NCBI GenBank assembly: GCA_963727955.1
Contig: CAVSII010000010.1
Location: 124,001-188,000, forward strand
Length of the DNA stretch: 64,000 nucleotides
Direction of reading: 5' to 3'
From: Bog-756 sp963727955
GTDB lineage: Bacteria > Actinomycetota > Acidimicrobiia > Acidimicrobiales > RAAP-2
Part shown: positions 52,756 to 62,522 of the stretch, piece by piece
Layout of the letters: each line of letters opens with the position of its first letter
Numbering within the stretch: position 1 is the first letter of the stretch
Position numbers and translations under genes: made by a program
Notes under the pieces: generated by a model
Told to the model about the DNA's origin: nothing
What the model saw: the letters and a program-made list of their open reading frames with translations, nothing else
The model's database searches: none

Positions 52756-53568
52756 ATGCCTCCCCCCGGTCAGCTCGCCGTCACCGAACGGATGCCGGCC
52801 GGCACCGGGGCCGGCGGACCCCTGGTCGTATTGGTCCACGGGTCGCTCGACCGCTCGGCCAGCTTCGCGCGGGTGGTCCGGCGCCTCGATGATGTGCACA
52901 CGGTGGTCTACGACCGTGGCGGCTACCACCGTTCACGACAGGCCGGTCCCGTCCGCACCACTTTGGCCGGTCACGTCGATGATCTGCTCACCGTCATCGA
53001 CGGCCGACCGGCCGTGGCTGTCGGACACAGCCTGGGTGGCGACATCGTCCTGGCCGCCGCCCTCCGACCCGGCGGTCCCGGGCCCATCGTGGGCGTGGCC
53101 GCCTACGAGCCCCCGATGCCCTGGCTGAGCTTGTGGCCCACGTCACCGAGTTCGACGGCCGGACAGAAGTCCCCCGCATCCAACCAGGGCGGCGCCGCCG
53201 ACACAGCCGAGCGATTCTTCCGCAGGATGGTGGGCGACGAGGCGTGGGAGCGGCTGCCCGAACAGGCCAGGGAGGCGAGGCGGGCCGACGGCCCCGCTCT
53301 GCAGGCGGAGCTCAATGCCATTCGGTTGGACGAGGCGCCCTTCGACGTGGCCGAACTCACCGTGCCCTCCCTTTTCGTGCGGGGCGAAAAGTCGTCACCG
53401 CGCCATCGTCAGGCGGTGGCGTGGTGCGTCGACCACACCCCCGGCGCCGAGCTGGTCGAGGTCGGCGGGGCGGGACACGGCGCTCACCTCACCCACCCGG
53501 ACGCCTTCGCCGCCATGGTGCGCCTCCTGCTCGACCGGGTCATGCAGGCAGCCGGTACCGATCCATGA
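52756..53568 (+). CDS. Alpha/beta hydrolase
   Basis: The 270-residue protein has LVHGSLDRSASF, the nucleophile elbow VGHSLGGDIVLAAAL, an acid-side strand SLFVRGEKSSPRHR and the His motif GAGHGAHLTHPDAF. Substrate unknown. Its stop overlaps the start of the next gene (ATGA), so the hydrolase and the SDR epimerase are translationally coupled. Confidence 0.9.
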   Translation: MPPPGQLAVTERMPAGTGAGGPLVVLVHGSLDRSASFARVVRRLDDVHTVVYDRGGYHRSRQAGPVRTTLAGHVDDLLTVIDGRPAVAVGHSLGGDIVLAAALRPGGPGPIVGVAAYEPPMPWLSLWPTSPSSTAGQKSPASNQGGAADTAERFFRRMVGDEAWERLPEQAREARRADGPALQAELNAIRLDEAPFDVAELTVPSLFVRGEKSSPRHRQAVAWCVDHTPGAELVEVGGAGHGAHLTHPDAFAAMVRLLLDRVMQAAGTDP

Positions 53569-54548
53569 GGGTGCTGGTGACCGGTGCGTCCGGGCTCATC
53601 GGCACAGCCCTGGTGGCGCGCCTGGTGGCCGAAGGTCACCAGGTCACCCGCCTGGTCCGCGGGCCGGCTCCACCCGCCACCGTCCCTACTCCCACGCCCG
53701 CCGCCGACGCCGTCCCCACCGCCGACGCAACCGACACAACCGACGCAGTCAACGCGGTGTGGCACCCCGACACCGGCGTCATCGACCGGGCCACGCTCGG
53801 CCGGCGTGGGCCCTTCGACGGCGTAGTCCACCTGTCCGGCGCGGGCATAGGTGACCGACGGTGGACAGCCGCCCGTAAGGAGATCGTTCTCACCAGCCGC
53901 ACACGGTCGACAGCGCTGTTGGCCGACACACTGGCCGGGCTGACCCGTCCACCCGGCGTGCTGATCAGTGCCTCTGCCGTCGGCATCTACGGCAACCGGG
54001 GCGAAGAGGAGATCACCGAGACCTCGTCCACCGGCGCGGGATTCCTGGCCGACGTGTGCCGGGCCTGGGAAGCGGCCGCCCGACCGGCGGTCGACGCCGG
54101 CATACGAACCGTGTTCCTCCGTAGCGGCATCGTCCTGGCCCGAACGGGCGGGGTCCTCGCCAAGCAGCTCCCCCTCTTCCGGCTCGGCCTCGGGGGCCGG
54201 CTGGGGCCGGGCACCCAGTACCGCAGTTGGATCACCATCGACGACGAGGTCGGCGCCATCGTGCACGCCCTCCGCACCCACGACCTGGCCGGCCCGGTCA
54301 ACGCCACCGCGCCGGTACCGGCCACCGACGCCGAGTTGGCTCGGGCAATCGGTGCCGCCCTTCACCGGCCGACAGTGGTCGCCGTCCCTTCCGGCGCCCT
54401 GCGTGTGGCTCTGGGTCGGGAGATGGCCGATGAGATGATCCTGGGCGGCCAGCGGGTATTTCCCGCTGTGCTGAGAGCCACGGGATACCCCTTCGTCCAC
54501 CCCGAACTGGACGGCGCCGTAGGCGCGCTGGTCGGCCGGCGGCACTGA
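53565..54548 (+). CDS. TIGR01777-type SDR epimerase
   Basis: This extended short-chain dehydrogenase (SDR39U1-like) has the NAD(P) motif VLVTGASGLIGTALVARL, VVHLSGAGIGDRRW, SASAVGIYG and the C-terminal DUF1731-like part (EMILGGQRVFPAVLRATGYPF). A Thr/Ala/Pro-rich stretch (about residues 38-60) is a low-complexity insertion encoded by short repeats. 327 residues. Substrate unknown. Coupled to the preceding hydrolase. Confidence 0.9.
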   Translation: MRVLVTGASGLIGTALVARLVAEGHQVTRLVRGPAPPATVPTPTPAADAVPTADATDTTDAVNAVWHPDTGVIDRATLGRRGPFDGVVHLSGAGIGDRRWTAARKEIVLTSRTRSTALLADTLAGLTRPPGVLISASAVGIYGNRGEEEITETSSTGAGFLADVCRAWEAAARPAVDAGIRTVFLRSGIVLARTGGVLAKQLPLFRLGLGGRLGPGTQYRSWITIDDEVGAIVHALRTHDLAGPVNATAPVPATDAELARAIGAALHRPTVVAVPSGALRVALGREMADEMILGGQRVFPAVLRATGYPFVHPELDGAVGALVGRRH

Positions 54549-54568
54549 ATCACCAGGAGGTCTCACCG

Positions 54569-55906
54569 GTGGGTCCCGAGGGGAGGGTTACGCTGTCCGT
54601 CGGGCAGGACGCGACCGAAAGAGGTACCCCGACCATGGCCAGTGTGGTGACCAGCCAGAACGGGTCGGCACCGGCCGACCCCGCAGAGACGATCACCGTC
54701 GATGCGTTCGAGGACGAGGCCCGGGCTTTCCTCGACGCCCACGCCGACAAGCGTCCGCCGGAGACCTTCGCCTGGGGTCGGGGTTCGGACAGCGTCGGTC
54801 TCTTTCCGGAACGGACCCCGGAGCAGGAAGCTGCCGATCTGGCCGCCGCCCGGTCGTGGTCCCAGGCCGAATTCGACGCCGGTTTCGGGTGGATCACCGG
54901 GCCGCCGGGCTACGGCGGGCGCGGTCTGCCCCGCGACTACCAGCGGCTCTACCAGACGCTGGCCGGTGGGTACAGGCTCCCCTCGATGGCCGTGTTCGGC
55001 ATCGGCCTGGGCATGGTGGCGCCTACCATCCTGGCCCACGCCACCGAGGAGGTGAAGCAGGAGACCCTGCGCCCCATGTACCGGGGGGACATCGTGGGCT
55101 GCCAGCTGTTCAGCGAACCGTCGTCGGGCTCGGACCTGGCCTCGCTCCAGACCAGAGCCGAACGCGACGGCGACGAATGGATCATCAACGGCCAGAAGGT
55201 GTGGACGTCGGGGGCCCAACTGTCCGACATCGGCGAGATCGTGTGCCGCAGCGATCCCAGCCTGCCCAAGCACCGCGGCCTGACAGCTTTCATCGTCGAC
55301 ATGCACGCCGCCGGCGTGGAGGTCCGACCCCTCCGCCAGATGACCGGGGGGGCATCCTTCAACGAGGTCTTCTTCACCGACGTACGCGTCCCCGATTCCC
55401 ACCGGCTGGGTGAGGTCAACGGCGGATGGACGGTGGCCCTGACCACACTGATGAACGAGCGGGCGGCCATCGGTGGGGGTGGAGGAGGCGGTATCGGTCT
55501 GCCCACCAGCACCCGCCTGGTCGAGATGGCCCGGGCCATGGGACGGACCGACGACCCGCTCGTCCGCCAGCAACTGGCCACCGTCTTGATCAACGAGCGG
55601 GTGGCCCGCTACACCAATCTGCGGGCCATGGCCCGGATCGCCGTCGGGCAGCTGCCGGGGCCCGAGATGTCACTGGCCAAGCTGTCCCTCACCGCCAACA
55701 TGGTGCGGACCTGCGATCTGGTGTCGTCCATCCTCGGTCCTGCCCTGGTGGCCGACACCGGCGCCTGGGGAACCTACGCCTGGTCCGAGTTCCTGCTCGG
55801 CGTGCCGGGGATGCGGATCGCAGGGGGAAGCGACGAGGTGCTGCACAACATCATCGGTGAACGGGTGCTCGGCCTTCCCAAGGATCCCGCCGGCGCCAAA
55901 AACTAA
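54569..55906 (+). CDS. Acyl-CoA dehydrogenase family protein
   Basis: The 445-residue flavoenzyme has LFSEPSSGSDLASLQT, NGQKVWTSGAQ, the variable FTDVRVPDSHRLG and a C-terminal IAGGSDEVLHNIIGERVLGLP, a pattern of steroid or branched acyl-CoA FadE enzymes. AGGAGG sits eight bases before the GTG at 54569; an ATG at 54635 is a plausible later start. A run of Gly (GGGGGGGIG) lies after the middle domain. Its last four bases overlap the end of rnhB on the other strand. Confidence 0.9.
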   Translation: MGPEGRVTLSVGQDATERGTPTMASVVTSQNGSAPADPAETITVDAFEDEARAFLDAHADKRPPETFAWGRGSDSVGLFPERTPEQEAADLAAARSWSQAEFDAGFGWITGPPGYGGRGLPRDYQRLYQTLAGGYRLPSMAVFGIGLGMVAPTILAHATEEVKQETLRPMYRGDIVGCQLFSEPSSGSDLASLQTRAERDGDEWIINGQKVWTSGAQLSDIGEIVCRSDPSLPKHRGLTAFIVDMHAAGVEVRPLRQMTGGASFNEVFFTDVRVPDSHRLGEVNGGWTVALTTLMNERAAIGGGGGGGIGLPTSTRLVEMARAMGRTDDPLVRQQLATVLINERVARYTNLRAMARIAVGQLPGPEMSLAKLSLTANMVRTCDLVSSILGPALVADTGAWGTYAWSEFLLGVPGMRIAGGSDEVLHNIIGERVLGLPKDPAGAKN

Positions 55907-56673
55907 CGGAAGGCCAGGTCGTCGACGAAGGACCACGACCGCCTGTGCATTGATGTCAGCCCGAAACCGGCCAGGGCGGTGCGGTGGACGGGCGAGGGGT
56001 ACCCCTTGTTGCGGTCGAAGTCGAAGGCGGGGAAGCTGGCCGACAGGGTACGCATGAGGCGGTCGCGGGTGACCTTGGCCACGATGGAAGCAGCGGCCAC
56101 CGACACACAGGTGGCGTCACCTCTGACCACCGTCCGGATCTGTGGCGCGTTCGGTGGAGGCGAGCCCGGACGGTCGGTGGCGCACGGCTCGCTCACGTAG
56201 TCGTGGGCACCGTCCATGACCACCACCTGGGCCGGCCAGGCCAGTCCGCACAGGGCCCGGTGCGACGCCAGCCGCAGGGCCGCGGTCATGCCCAGCCGGT
56301 CGCACTCGACGGCACCGGCGTGACCCACCGCCCATCCCGCGCTCCAGGCGATGACCCGGGGGAAGAGGGCCTCCCGCTGCTCCTCGGTCAGTAGCTTCGA
56401 GTCGCACAGGCCTTTCGGGGCACGTGAGCCGGGGGGGTAGACCACCACTCCCACCGACACCGGTCCGGCCCAGGCCCCCCGGCCCACCTCGTCGAGCCCG
56501 GCCACCACACCGAACCCCTCGTCGCACAGCGACCGCTCCAACCGGTTGTGCGGCTTGGGCCGCGCCGATCGTGTGGCCGGTCGTGTGTCCGGCAGTGTGG
56601 CCGGTCGTGTGGCCGGCAACTCGACCGACCGGTCCGCCGGTGGTTGTCGTCTGTGGTTGCTCCCGCCTCCCAT
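55903..56673 (-). CDS. rnhB: Ribonuclease HII
   Basis: RNase HII cuts RNA in RNA-DNA hybrids and removes single ribonucleotides. The 256-residue protein has GLDEVGRGAWAGPVSVGVV (Asp-Glu), CDSKLLTEEQRE, VAAASIVAKVTRDRLM and RNKGYPSPVH. An Arg/Pro/Thr-rich N-terminus of about 45 residues (TRPATLPDTRPATRSAR) is encoded by a short repeat. The ATG is eight bases after TAGGTT. Confidence 0.96.
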   Translation of the reverse strand: MGGGSNHRRQPPADRSVELPATRPATLPDTRPATRSARPKPHNRLERSLCDEGFGVVAGLDEVGRGAWAGPVSVGVVVYPPGSRAPKGLCDSKLLTEEQREALFPRVIAWSAGWAVGHAGAVECDRLGMTAALRLASHRALCGLAWPAQVVVMDGAHDYVSEPCATDRPGSPPPNAPQIRTVVRGDATCVSVAAASIVAKVTRDRLMRTLSASFPAFDFDRNKGYPSPVHRTALAGFGLTSMHRRSWSFVDDLAFR

Positions 56674-56681
56674 CGGACCCG

Positions 56682-56687
56682 AACCTA
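56682..56687 (-). promoter_or_regulatory. Leaderless-type -10 box (TAGGTT) for rnhB
   Basis: TAGGTT ends eight bases before the rnhB ATG and overlaps the stop region of the acyl-CoA ligase. Confidence 0.45.
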
Positions 56688-58046
56688 TCCCCCGCCCAGC
56701 CGGTCCCTGACGATCTTGCCCAAAGCGTTGCGGGGCAGGGAGTCGACCACGTGCACCCGGCGGGGCCGCTTGTAGGCGGCCAGCCGGGGAGCGACGAAAG
56801 CGGCCAGCTCATCGGGGGAGGGCGGACGGCCCTCGGCCACGATCCACGCCGTCACCACCTCGCCCCACTCGTCCGACGGCGTACCGGTCACCGCCACCTC
56901 GGCCACGCCGGGATGGGTGGCCACCACGTCCTCGACCTCGCCGGGGTAGACGTTGAATCCGCCGGTGATGATCAGCTCCTTGGTCCTCCCCCGGATGACC
57001 AGATACCCGTCCTGCTCGGTGCCTACATCCCCGGTCCGGAACCAGGGACCTCCCCCGTCAGCCGCCGCCACCAGGGCGTCAGCCGTAGCCTCCGGCCTCT
57101 CCCAGTAGCCGGCGAAGACATTGGGACCACGGACGAGGATCTGGCCGTCATCAGCCAGCTGCAACTCGACGCCGGGCAGAGGAAAGCCCACCGTGCCGGC
57201 CCGGCGCGGACCGGAATAGGGGTTGGAGGTGTTCATGAGGGTTTCGGTCATCCCGTACCGCTCCAGCACGGACGATCCGATGGCCGCGCTGACCTCGGCG
57301 TGGAGGTCGGGGGCCAACGGCGCCGACCCCGATACGGCCAGCCGGAGTGGCCGCAGCCCAGGAGCCGCTCCGGCCCGGACCAGCCGGTGGTACATGGTGG
57401 GCACCCCGAAGAACAGGGTGGCCTGCTCAGAGGCCACCATGTCGGACACGGCCGCCGGTTCGAACCCGGGCAGCAGTACCGCCGAGGCCCCGGCCGACAG
57501 AGTGCCGTAGATCCCGACGCACAGGCCGTGGGCGTGGAACAGGGGGAGGCAGTGGACCAGCCGGTCATCGGGCGTCCACCGCCAGGCCATCCTGACCGCC
57601 TCGGCCCCGGCCAACAGGTTCCGATGGCTCAGCACTGCGCCCTTGGGGGACCCGGTGGTACCCGACGTGTAGAGGATGAGGGCGGGAGCGTCAGCGGTGG
57701 CGGCGTCGAGCTGATCGGGCTCGGCGTCGGGAAGCTCGACCTCCGGCCCCACCACCAGGATCGACGAGGACCCGCTGGCGCCGATCCACCCGCTGAGCTC
57801 GGTGCCCTCGACGATGGCCGCCACCGGGCGGACATCGGTCACGATATGAGCCACCTCGGGCCGGGTGTAGCCCGGATTGGCCGGTACCACCACCAGGCCG
57901 GCCCGCAGGGCGGCCACATGGGCCACCACCGACCGGACCGAGGACGAGGTCGACCACAGGACCCGATCACCAGGTACGAGCCCTGCTCCCCGCAACCGTC
58001 CGGCGGTTCGCCGGGTGGCGGCCTCGAATTCCCCGCCGTCCACCAT
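56685..58046 (-). CDS. Acyl-CoA synthetase (AMP-binding), N-terminus probably in another frame
   Basis: This ANL-family ligase activates a carboxylic acid to acyl-AMP and then acyl-CoA. Motifs are LYTSGTTGSPKGAVLSHRNL, ERYGMTETLMNTSNP, WFRTGDVG, GRTKELIITGGFNVYPGEVE and the C-terminal Lys in PRNALGKIVRD. The 453 residues start unusually close to the AMP-binding core. About 60 expected residues (TADLVSSGTLVRAWVHRWEA, then DPAARLWKE) are encoded in another frame at roughly 58085-58190. A shift between 58047 and 58071 would join them, but I found no clear start codon for that frame. Confidence 0.9.
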   Translation of the reverse strand: MVDGGEFEAATRRTAGRLRGAGLVPGDRVLWSTSSSVRSVVAHVAALRAGLVVVPANPGYTRPEVAHIVTDVRPVAAIVEGTELSGWIGASGSSSILVVGPEVELPDAEPDQLDAATADAPALILYTSGTTGSPKGAVLSHRNLLAGAEAVRMAWRWTPDDRLVHCLPLFHAHGLCVGIYGTLSAGASAVLLPGFEPAAVSDMVASEQATLFFGVPTMYHRLVRAGAAPGLRPLRLAVSGSAPLAPDLHAEVSAAIGSSVLERYGMTETLMNTSNPYSGPRRAGTVGFPLPGVELQLADDGQILVRGPNVFAGYWERPEATADALVAAADGGGPWFRTGDVGTEQDGYLVIRGRTKELIITGGFNVYPGEVEDVVATHPGVAEVAVTGTPSDEWGEVVTAWIVAEGRPPSPDELAAFVAPRLAAYKRPRRVHVVDSLPRNALGKIVRDRLGGG

Positions 58047-58580
58047 CGGCCGGTCGGTCGGCCATCCCGCTCACCACCGGCCGGCCCGACCGCTTCCTTC
58101 CACAGCCGAGCGGCCGGGTCGGCCTCCCACCGGTGGACCCAGGCCCTGACCAGCGTCCCCGATGAGACCAGGTCGGCGGTGTGCAGGTCGGAGCCAACAG
58201 GCAGGTGGTCACGCCAGGGGTGCAGAGCGTCCTCCTGTGCCTGGTCGCTCAGCGGCGGCCGGGGTGGGGAGCCACCGGAACCGTGCGGGAGTGAGGTCGG
58301 GCGTGGACACAGATGACGTCTTAGCGGAAATCAGGGGACGATTGCTCCTGACCACCGCATCTCGGGACCACCCGACGGATGGCCACATGTCCGGTGTGAA
58401 GTACAGACTCTGCTACACCGGGGGATGGCGCCCACGCCCGCTGGTGGCGCCTCTACCGGTCGGGTCCCTTTGGGTTTGGGACAGGGCTGAGACAGGTTGA
58501 GTGGGGCTGAGACGGGCGAATGGGGCTGAGACACGCTTGGGCGGGGTTGTTGAGACAGGGTTGAGACAAGAAGGGGAAAC
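58047..58580. other. Region between the acyl-CoA ligase and the mannosidase
   Basis: Positions 58047-58260 appear to encode the ligase N-terminus in a shifted frame on the minus strand. From about 58330 to 58480 I see no gene. From 58481 to 58567 a G-rich repeat precedes the mannosidase. The promoters of both genes must lie here but are not recognisable. Confidence 0.5.
58481..58567 (+). repeat. Degenerate GGGCTGAGAC repeat upstream of the mannosidase
   Basis: GGGCTGAGAC occurs near 58484, 58504 and 58523, roughly every 19-20 bp, followed by GTTGAGACAGGG and GTTGAGACAAG. The array ends next to the AAGGGG ribosome binding site. Confidence 0.75.
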
Positions 58581-61292
58581 ATGGAAGTGACCGACACCGA
58601 CAGCTCTCCGACCGGGGCTCGCCGCTCCATCGCCGTGGTCCCCCACACCCACTGGGACCGCGAGTGGTACGAGCCCTTCCAGGTATTCCGGCTCAAGCTG
58701 GTGTCCACCATCGATGCCCTGCTCGACCAGATGGAGCAGGACGCCTCGTACACCCACTTCCTGCTGGACGGACAGCTGGCTGTGGTCGACGACTACCTCG
58801 AGATCCGTCCCGAGAACGCCGAGCGGTTGGGAGCGCTGACCGCCTCGGGGCGGATCACCGTGGGTCCGTGGTACATCCTGATGGACGAGTTCCTGGTGTC
58901 CGGTGAGACCATCATCCGGAACCTGCAGGCGGGCATCCGCCGGGGCAGCGACTTCGGCGGGGTGATGGATGTGGGCTATCTGCCCGACATGTTCGGCCAC
59001 GTCGCCCAGATGCCCCAGATTCTGGCTTCGGCCGGATTCGAACACGCCGTCGTCTGGCGGGGCGTGCCCGCGGCCGTCGACCGCACGGCCTTCCGGTGGC
59101 AGGCTCCCGACGGATCGGCGGTGAGAGCCGAGTACCTGGTGGCCGGCTACGGCAACGGTGCGGCCCTGCCCGACGACGCCAAAGCCCTGGGGCGTCGGCT
59201 CGCTTCCCTGGTCGAGGAATTCGACCCATTCCTCAGAAGCGGCGACCCGCTGTTGTTGATGAACGGAACCGATCATCAACGGCCCCAACCCTGGCTGGGC
59301 CGGGTGGTCTTTGAGGCCAACCAGATCCAGGACGATTTCGAGCTCACCATCTCGTCGCTTCCCGCCTACCTCGAGAGTGCCCCGACGACGGATCTCCCCA
59401 CCTGGCAGGGCGAGCTGCGTTCGGGAGCCCGGGCCAACCTGCTGATGGGCGTGGGCTCGAACCGGGTCGACGTCAAGCAGGCTGCCGCCCGGGCCGAGCG
59501 GTCGCTCGAGCAGCTGGCCGAGCCCTTGTCGGCTCTGTTCCTTCCCCCCGAGCAGTGGCCGGCTCCGTTCCTGCACATGGCGTGGCTGCTCATGATCCGC
59601 AACAGCGCCCACGACTCGATCTGCGCCTGTTCCGTCGACGACGTGGTCGACGCCGTGCTCCACCGCTACGCCGAGGCCCGTCACATTGGCGAGGGACTGA
59701 CCGACGCCGCCCTGGCCGCGCTGGCCTCGTCCATGGCCGACGCCGGCCCGCTGGTGGTCAACCCCTCGCCCACCGCCCGTGGCGGGCTGGTCGAGATGGT
59801 GGTCACGGCCGACGGACCGCCCGGGCCCGACATACAGGTCCTCTCCGAGCGCGCCGGCCTGCCCGGTTCGATCACTCTCGACGGTGAGACCGTCCGCAAC
59901 ATGCTGGGTCTCATCCAGGGCTCGCGCATCGACAACGAGACCTACATCACCGACGTCTCCTTGGCCGAGGACGATACCGGCCTCGACATCACCATCGTGG
60001 TCGGCACCGAGCCCCGCCCGGGCGTGGCCGTCGAAGAGATCAAGAGAGAGCTCTACACCCGACTCACCGCCCGACCCGCCACGGTTGTCCGGCTCAGCCT
60101 CGACCAGCCCCCTGTCCGACGGATCCTGGCCCGTCAGGAAGTGGTCCCGGCCTTCGGATGGGCGCCGTTCGCCCCGACGCCCCTCCGTCACCGAGCCCGG
60201 GCCGACGGCACGACGGACGGCGGTGTGGTCCTGACCAACGGGCTGATCACCGTGGCCATCGACCCTACCGACGGAACATTCGCGGTCGATGACATCCCGG
60301 GCTACGGAAAGCTGGTGGACGACGGTGACCTCGGAGACACCTACAACTACTCCCCCCCGGCCGTCGACACCGTCATCGATGCTCCCGACGCCGTCTCGGT
60401 GGCCGTAGGTGAATCCGGGCCGGTCCGGGCCACCGCCGTCGTCACCGCCGCCTTCACCTGGCCCGATCGGGTGGACGGATCGACCAAGTCGCGGGCGGGA
60501 TCCCACACCGTGGTGGTCGAGACCACGCTGGAGATCCGAGCCGATGAGCCCGTCCTGCGAGTGCACACCCAGTTCGACAACCCGTCGCGAGACCATCGTC
60601 TACGGGTGCACCTCCCGTTGCCCGAACCGGCGGCTACCTCACAGGCCGAGTCCGCCTTCACCGTCGTCGAGCGGGGACTGACGGCCGAGGGCCGTCCGGA
60701 CGAGTTCGGGACGCCCACCTTCCCCTCCCGGCGTTTCGTCTCGAGCGGAGGCTTGACCGTCGTCCACCAGGGACTGTTGGAGTACGAGCTGGTCGATCTG
60801 GTCATCGGCGGCGAGGGGGGAACCCGGGCGCGTACCTTGGCCCTGACCCTGCTGCGGGCCACAGGGATGCTGTCGCGACTGGGCATGTCCACCCGGCCGA
60901 TGACCGCCGGCCCGATGACGCCCCTCGAAGGCCCGCAGATGATCGGACCGGTGGTGGCCGATTACGCCATGGTGGTCGGTGTGGTCGATCCCTACCGCTT
61001 GGCCGAGGACGTGCTGGTCCCACTGGCCACCGCCGCTTCCTTCGGTGGGGGGCACCGGCCCCCGACCGGCTCCGCCCTGGACGTACGGGGGGCCGAGGTG
61101 TCGGCGGTCAGGCGGCAAGCCGGTCAGCTCGAGATCCGGGTCTTCAACCCGCGATCGACGGCCACCACGGTGGAGATACCCGACCGTACCGGCTGGTTGG
61201 TCGACCTACGGGGTCAAACGGTCTCTCCCTTCGAGGGGCAGTTCCCCCTCCGGGGCCACGGCATCGCCACCGTCGTGGTCGACACCGAGTAG
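58581..61292 (+). CDS. Glycoside hydrolase family 38 alpha-mannosidase
   Basis: GH38 enzymes remove alpha-mannose from glycans or glycoconjugates. The 903-residue protein has the zinc-binding HTHWDREWYEPFQ, the nucleophile Asp in GYLPDMFGHVAQMPQIL, the second metal region RNSAHDSICACSVDDVVD and a long C-terminal beta-sandwich. No signal peptide is visible, so it is probably cytoplasmic. AAGGGG precedes the ATG. No transporter gene is adjacent. Its last 87 bp overlap the cyclase gene on the opposite strand. Confidence 0.95.
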   Translation: MEVTDTDSSPTGARRSIAVVPHTHWDREWYEPFQVFRLKLVSTIDALLDQMEQDASYTHFLLDGQLAVVDDYLEIRPENAERLGALTASGRITVGPWYILMDEFLVSGETIIRNLQAGIRRGSDFGGVMDVGYLPDMFGHVAQMPQILASAGFEHAVVWRGVPAAVDRTAFRWQAPDGSAVRAEYLVAGYGNGAALPDDAKALGRRLASLVEEFDPFLRSGDPLLLMNGTDHQRPQPWLGRVVFEANQIQDDFELTISSLPAYLESAPTTDLPTWQGELRSGARANLLMGVGSNRVDVKQAAARAERSLEQLAEPLSALFLPPEQWPAPFLHMAWLLMIRNSAHDSICACSVDDVVDAVLHRYAEARHIGEGLTDAALAALASSMADAGPLVVNPSPTARGGLVEMVVTADGPPGPDIQVLSERAGLPGSITLDGETVRNMLGLIQGSRIDNETYITDVSLAEDDTGLDITIVVGTEPRPGVAVEEIKRELYTRLTARPATVVRLSLDQPPVRRILARQEVVPAFGWAPFAPTPLRHRARADGTTDGGVVLTNGLITVAIDPTDGTFAVDDIPGYGKLVDDGDLGDTYNYSPPAVDTVIDAPDAVSVAVGESGPVRATAVVTAAFTWPDRVDGSTKSRAGSHTVVVETTLEIRADEPVLRVHTQFDNPSRDHRLRVHLPLPEPAATSQAESAFTVVERGLTAEGRPDEFGTPTFPSRRFVSSGGLTVVHQGLLEYELVDLVIGGEGGTRARTLALTLLRATGMLSRLGMSTRPMTAGPMTPLEGPQMIGPVVADYAMVVGVVDPYRLAEDVLVPLATAASFGGGHRPPTGSALDVRGAEVSAVRRQAGQLEIRVFNPRSTATTVEIPDRTGWLVDLRGQTVSPFEGQFPLRGHGIATVVVDTE

Positions 61293-62516
61293 CCCCCGGT
61301 CAGAGGGGCCGCGGACGACTCTCTCGCCCCTCTCCCGTAACTCGTCGAGGTCGCGCAAGACGTCGGTGAGACGCTCCCACCGCATGGTGCGGCGGCGGTC
61401 GGTGACGGCCTCGGCCCCGGCCCCGGCCCGCGACAGTTTCCACACCTGTACCCGTCCGATGTCCTTCACGTTCAGCGGACGAAGGGCGTGGGTCTCGAAG
61501 TCGGTGCCGCCCTCGTCGTCGAGGGCGGCCCGCATCTCGTCGGAGATGAGCACCGTCCCGGGACGGGCCACCCCGGCCAGCCGGCTGGCCAGGTTGACCA
61601 CCGGTCCGTAGAAGTCGCCGTCCTGGACCAGAACGGGGCCGACGGCCAGCGCCACCCGGACGTCGGAGAGGAGCTCGTCATCGGCGTAGGCCTCGGCCAG
61701 GCTCAACCCGATTTCGGCGGCACTGGTGGCCGTCGGCACGACGAACATGGCCTCATCGCCGATCATCTTGACCACCCGCCCCCCGAGGGCGACCACCGTG
61801 TCATGGGCCAGCTCCTCGAACCGCGACACCACGGCAGCCAATTCGGATCGCCCCAGGTGCTGGCTCAGCGTGGTGAAGCCGACCATGTCGGCAAAGCCCA
61901 CGGCCATGATCGGACTGTTGAACTCGGCCGACCCACGCGTGCGCAGGAGCATGGCCCGGCGGGTAGCAGCCTGGAGATGGCGCCGCCACACGAACTCGAG
62001 GAGCCGGGCCATGGCCGGAATGGAGGCATCGGCCTGCCGGGCGAAGTTGTCGGCGTCGAGCAGGCTGTCACCCGACGGCATGAGGATGGGGATGGCGCCC
62101 GGCGCCGTCTCGGCTTCGGCGATCCGGGCCATCGAGGACCCGATGACCCGGGCCATGTGCACGGCACTGTCCACGTCGACCAGTCCCATGGCCACCATGG
62201 CCTGGAACATGCGGATGGCTTCGACATCCATTTCGGTGAACACGGCCTCGTCGTCCCCGACATCGAGAAAGCCGAGGGCACGCCAGAACCGCTGGACCAG
62301 CTCGACCGGGATGTCGGTGACCTCCGACACCTGGGCCTGGGTGAGCCGGTGCTCGGCCGGGATCAGCATCCTGTCCACCACCAGCAGGTCGACGACATCG
62401 TCGGCCACGGCTCCGTCGATTTCGGCATCGGTACAGCCCAGACGGCGGAGGAGAGTCCTCACCCGCGCCAGTGCTTCGACGCGGCGCTCAGCGCCTGAGG
62501 CCTGATGGTCCGGCAC
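61206..62516 (-). CDS. Class III adenylate cyclase with N-terminal regulatory domain
   Basis: The C-terminal catalytic domain has VGFADMVGFTTLSQ (metal Asp), VVKMIGDEAMFV (second Asp) and GPVVNLASRLAG (Asn and Arg of the transition state). The N-terminal 190 residues, with LTQAQVSEVTDIPVELVQRF and a helical linker, resemble the regulatory domain of mycobacterial Rv1264. The 436 residues start best at the GTG at 62516, six bases after TAAGGT; another GTG lies at 62519. A charged tail runs past the usual end and into the mannosidase 3' end. Confidence 0.93.
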   Translation of the reverse strand: MPDHQASGAERRVEALARVRTLLRRLGCTDAEIDGAVADDVVDLLVVDRMLIPAEHRLTQAQVSEVTDIPVELVQRFWRALGFLDVGDDEAVFTEMDVEAIRMFQAMVAMGLVDVDSAVHMARVIGSSMARIAEAETAPGAIPILMPSGDSLLDADNFARQADASIPAMARLLEFVWRRHLQAATRRAMLLRTRGSAEFNSPIMAVGFADMVGFTTLSQHLGRSELAAVVSRFEELAHDTVVALGGRVVKMIGDEAMFVVPTATSAAEIGLSLAEAYADDELLSDVRVALAVGPVLVQDGDFYGPVVNLASRLAGVARPGTVLISDEMRAALDDEGGTDFETHALRPLNVKDIGRVQVWKLSRAGAGAEAVTDRRRTMRWERLTDVLRDLDELRERGERVVRGPSDRGLLGVDHDGGDAVAPEGELPLEGRDRLTP

Positions 62517-62522
62517 CACCTC

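Noticed and set aside
58413..60596. A 727-residue open frame antisense to the mannosidase
   Set aside because: No domain or plausible composition, and it lies fully opposite GH38 motifs.
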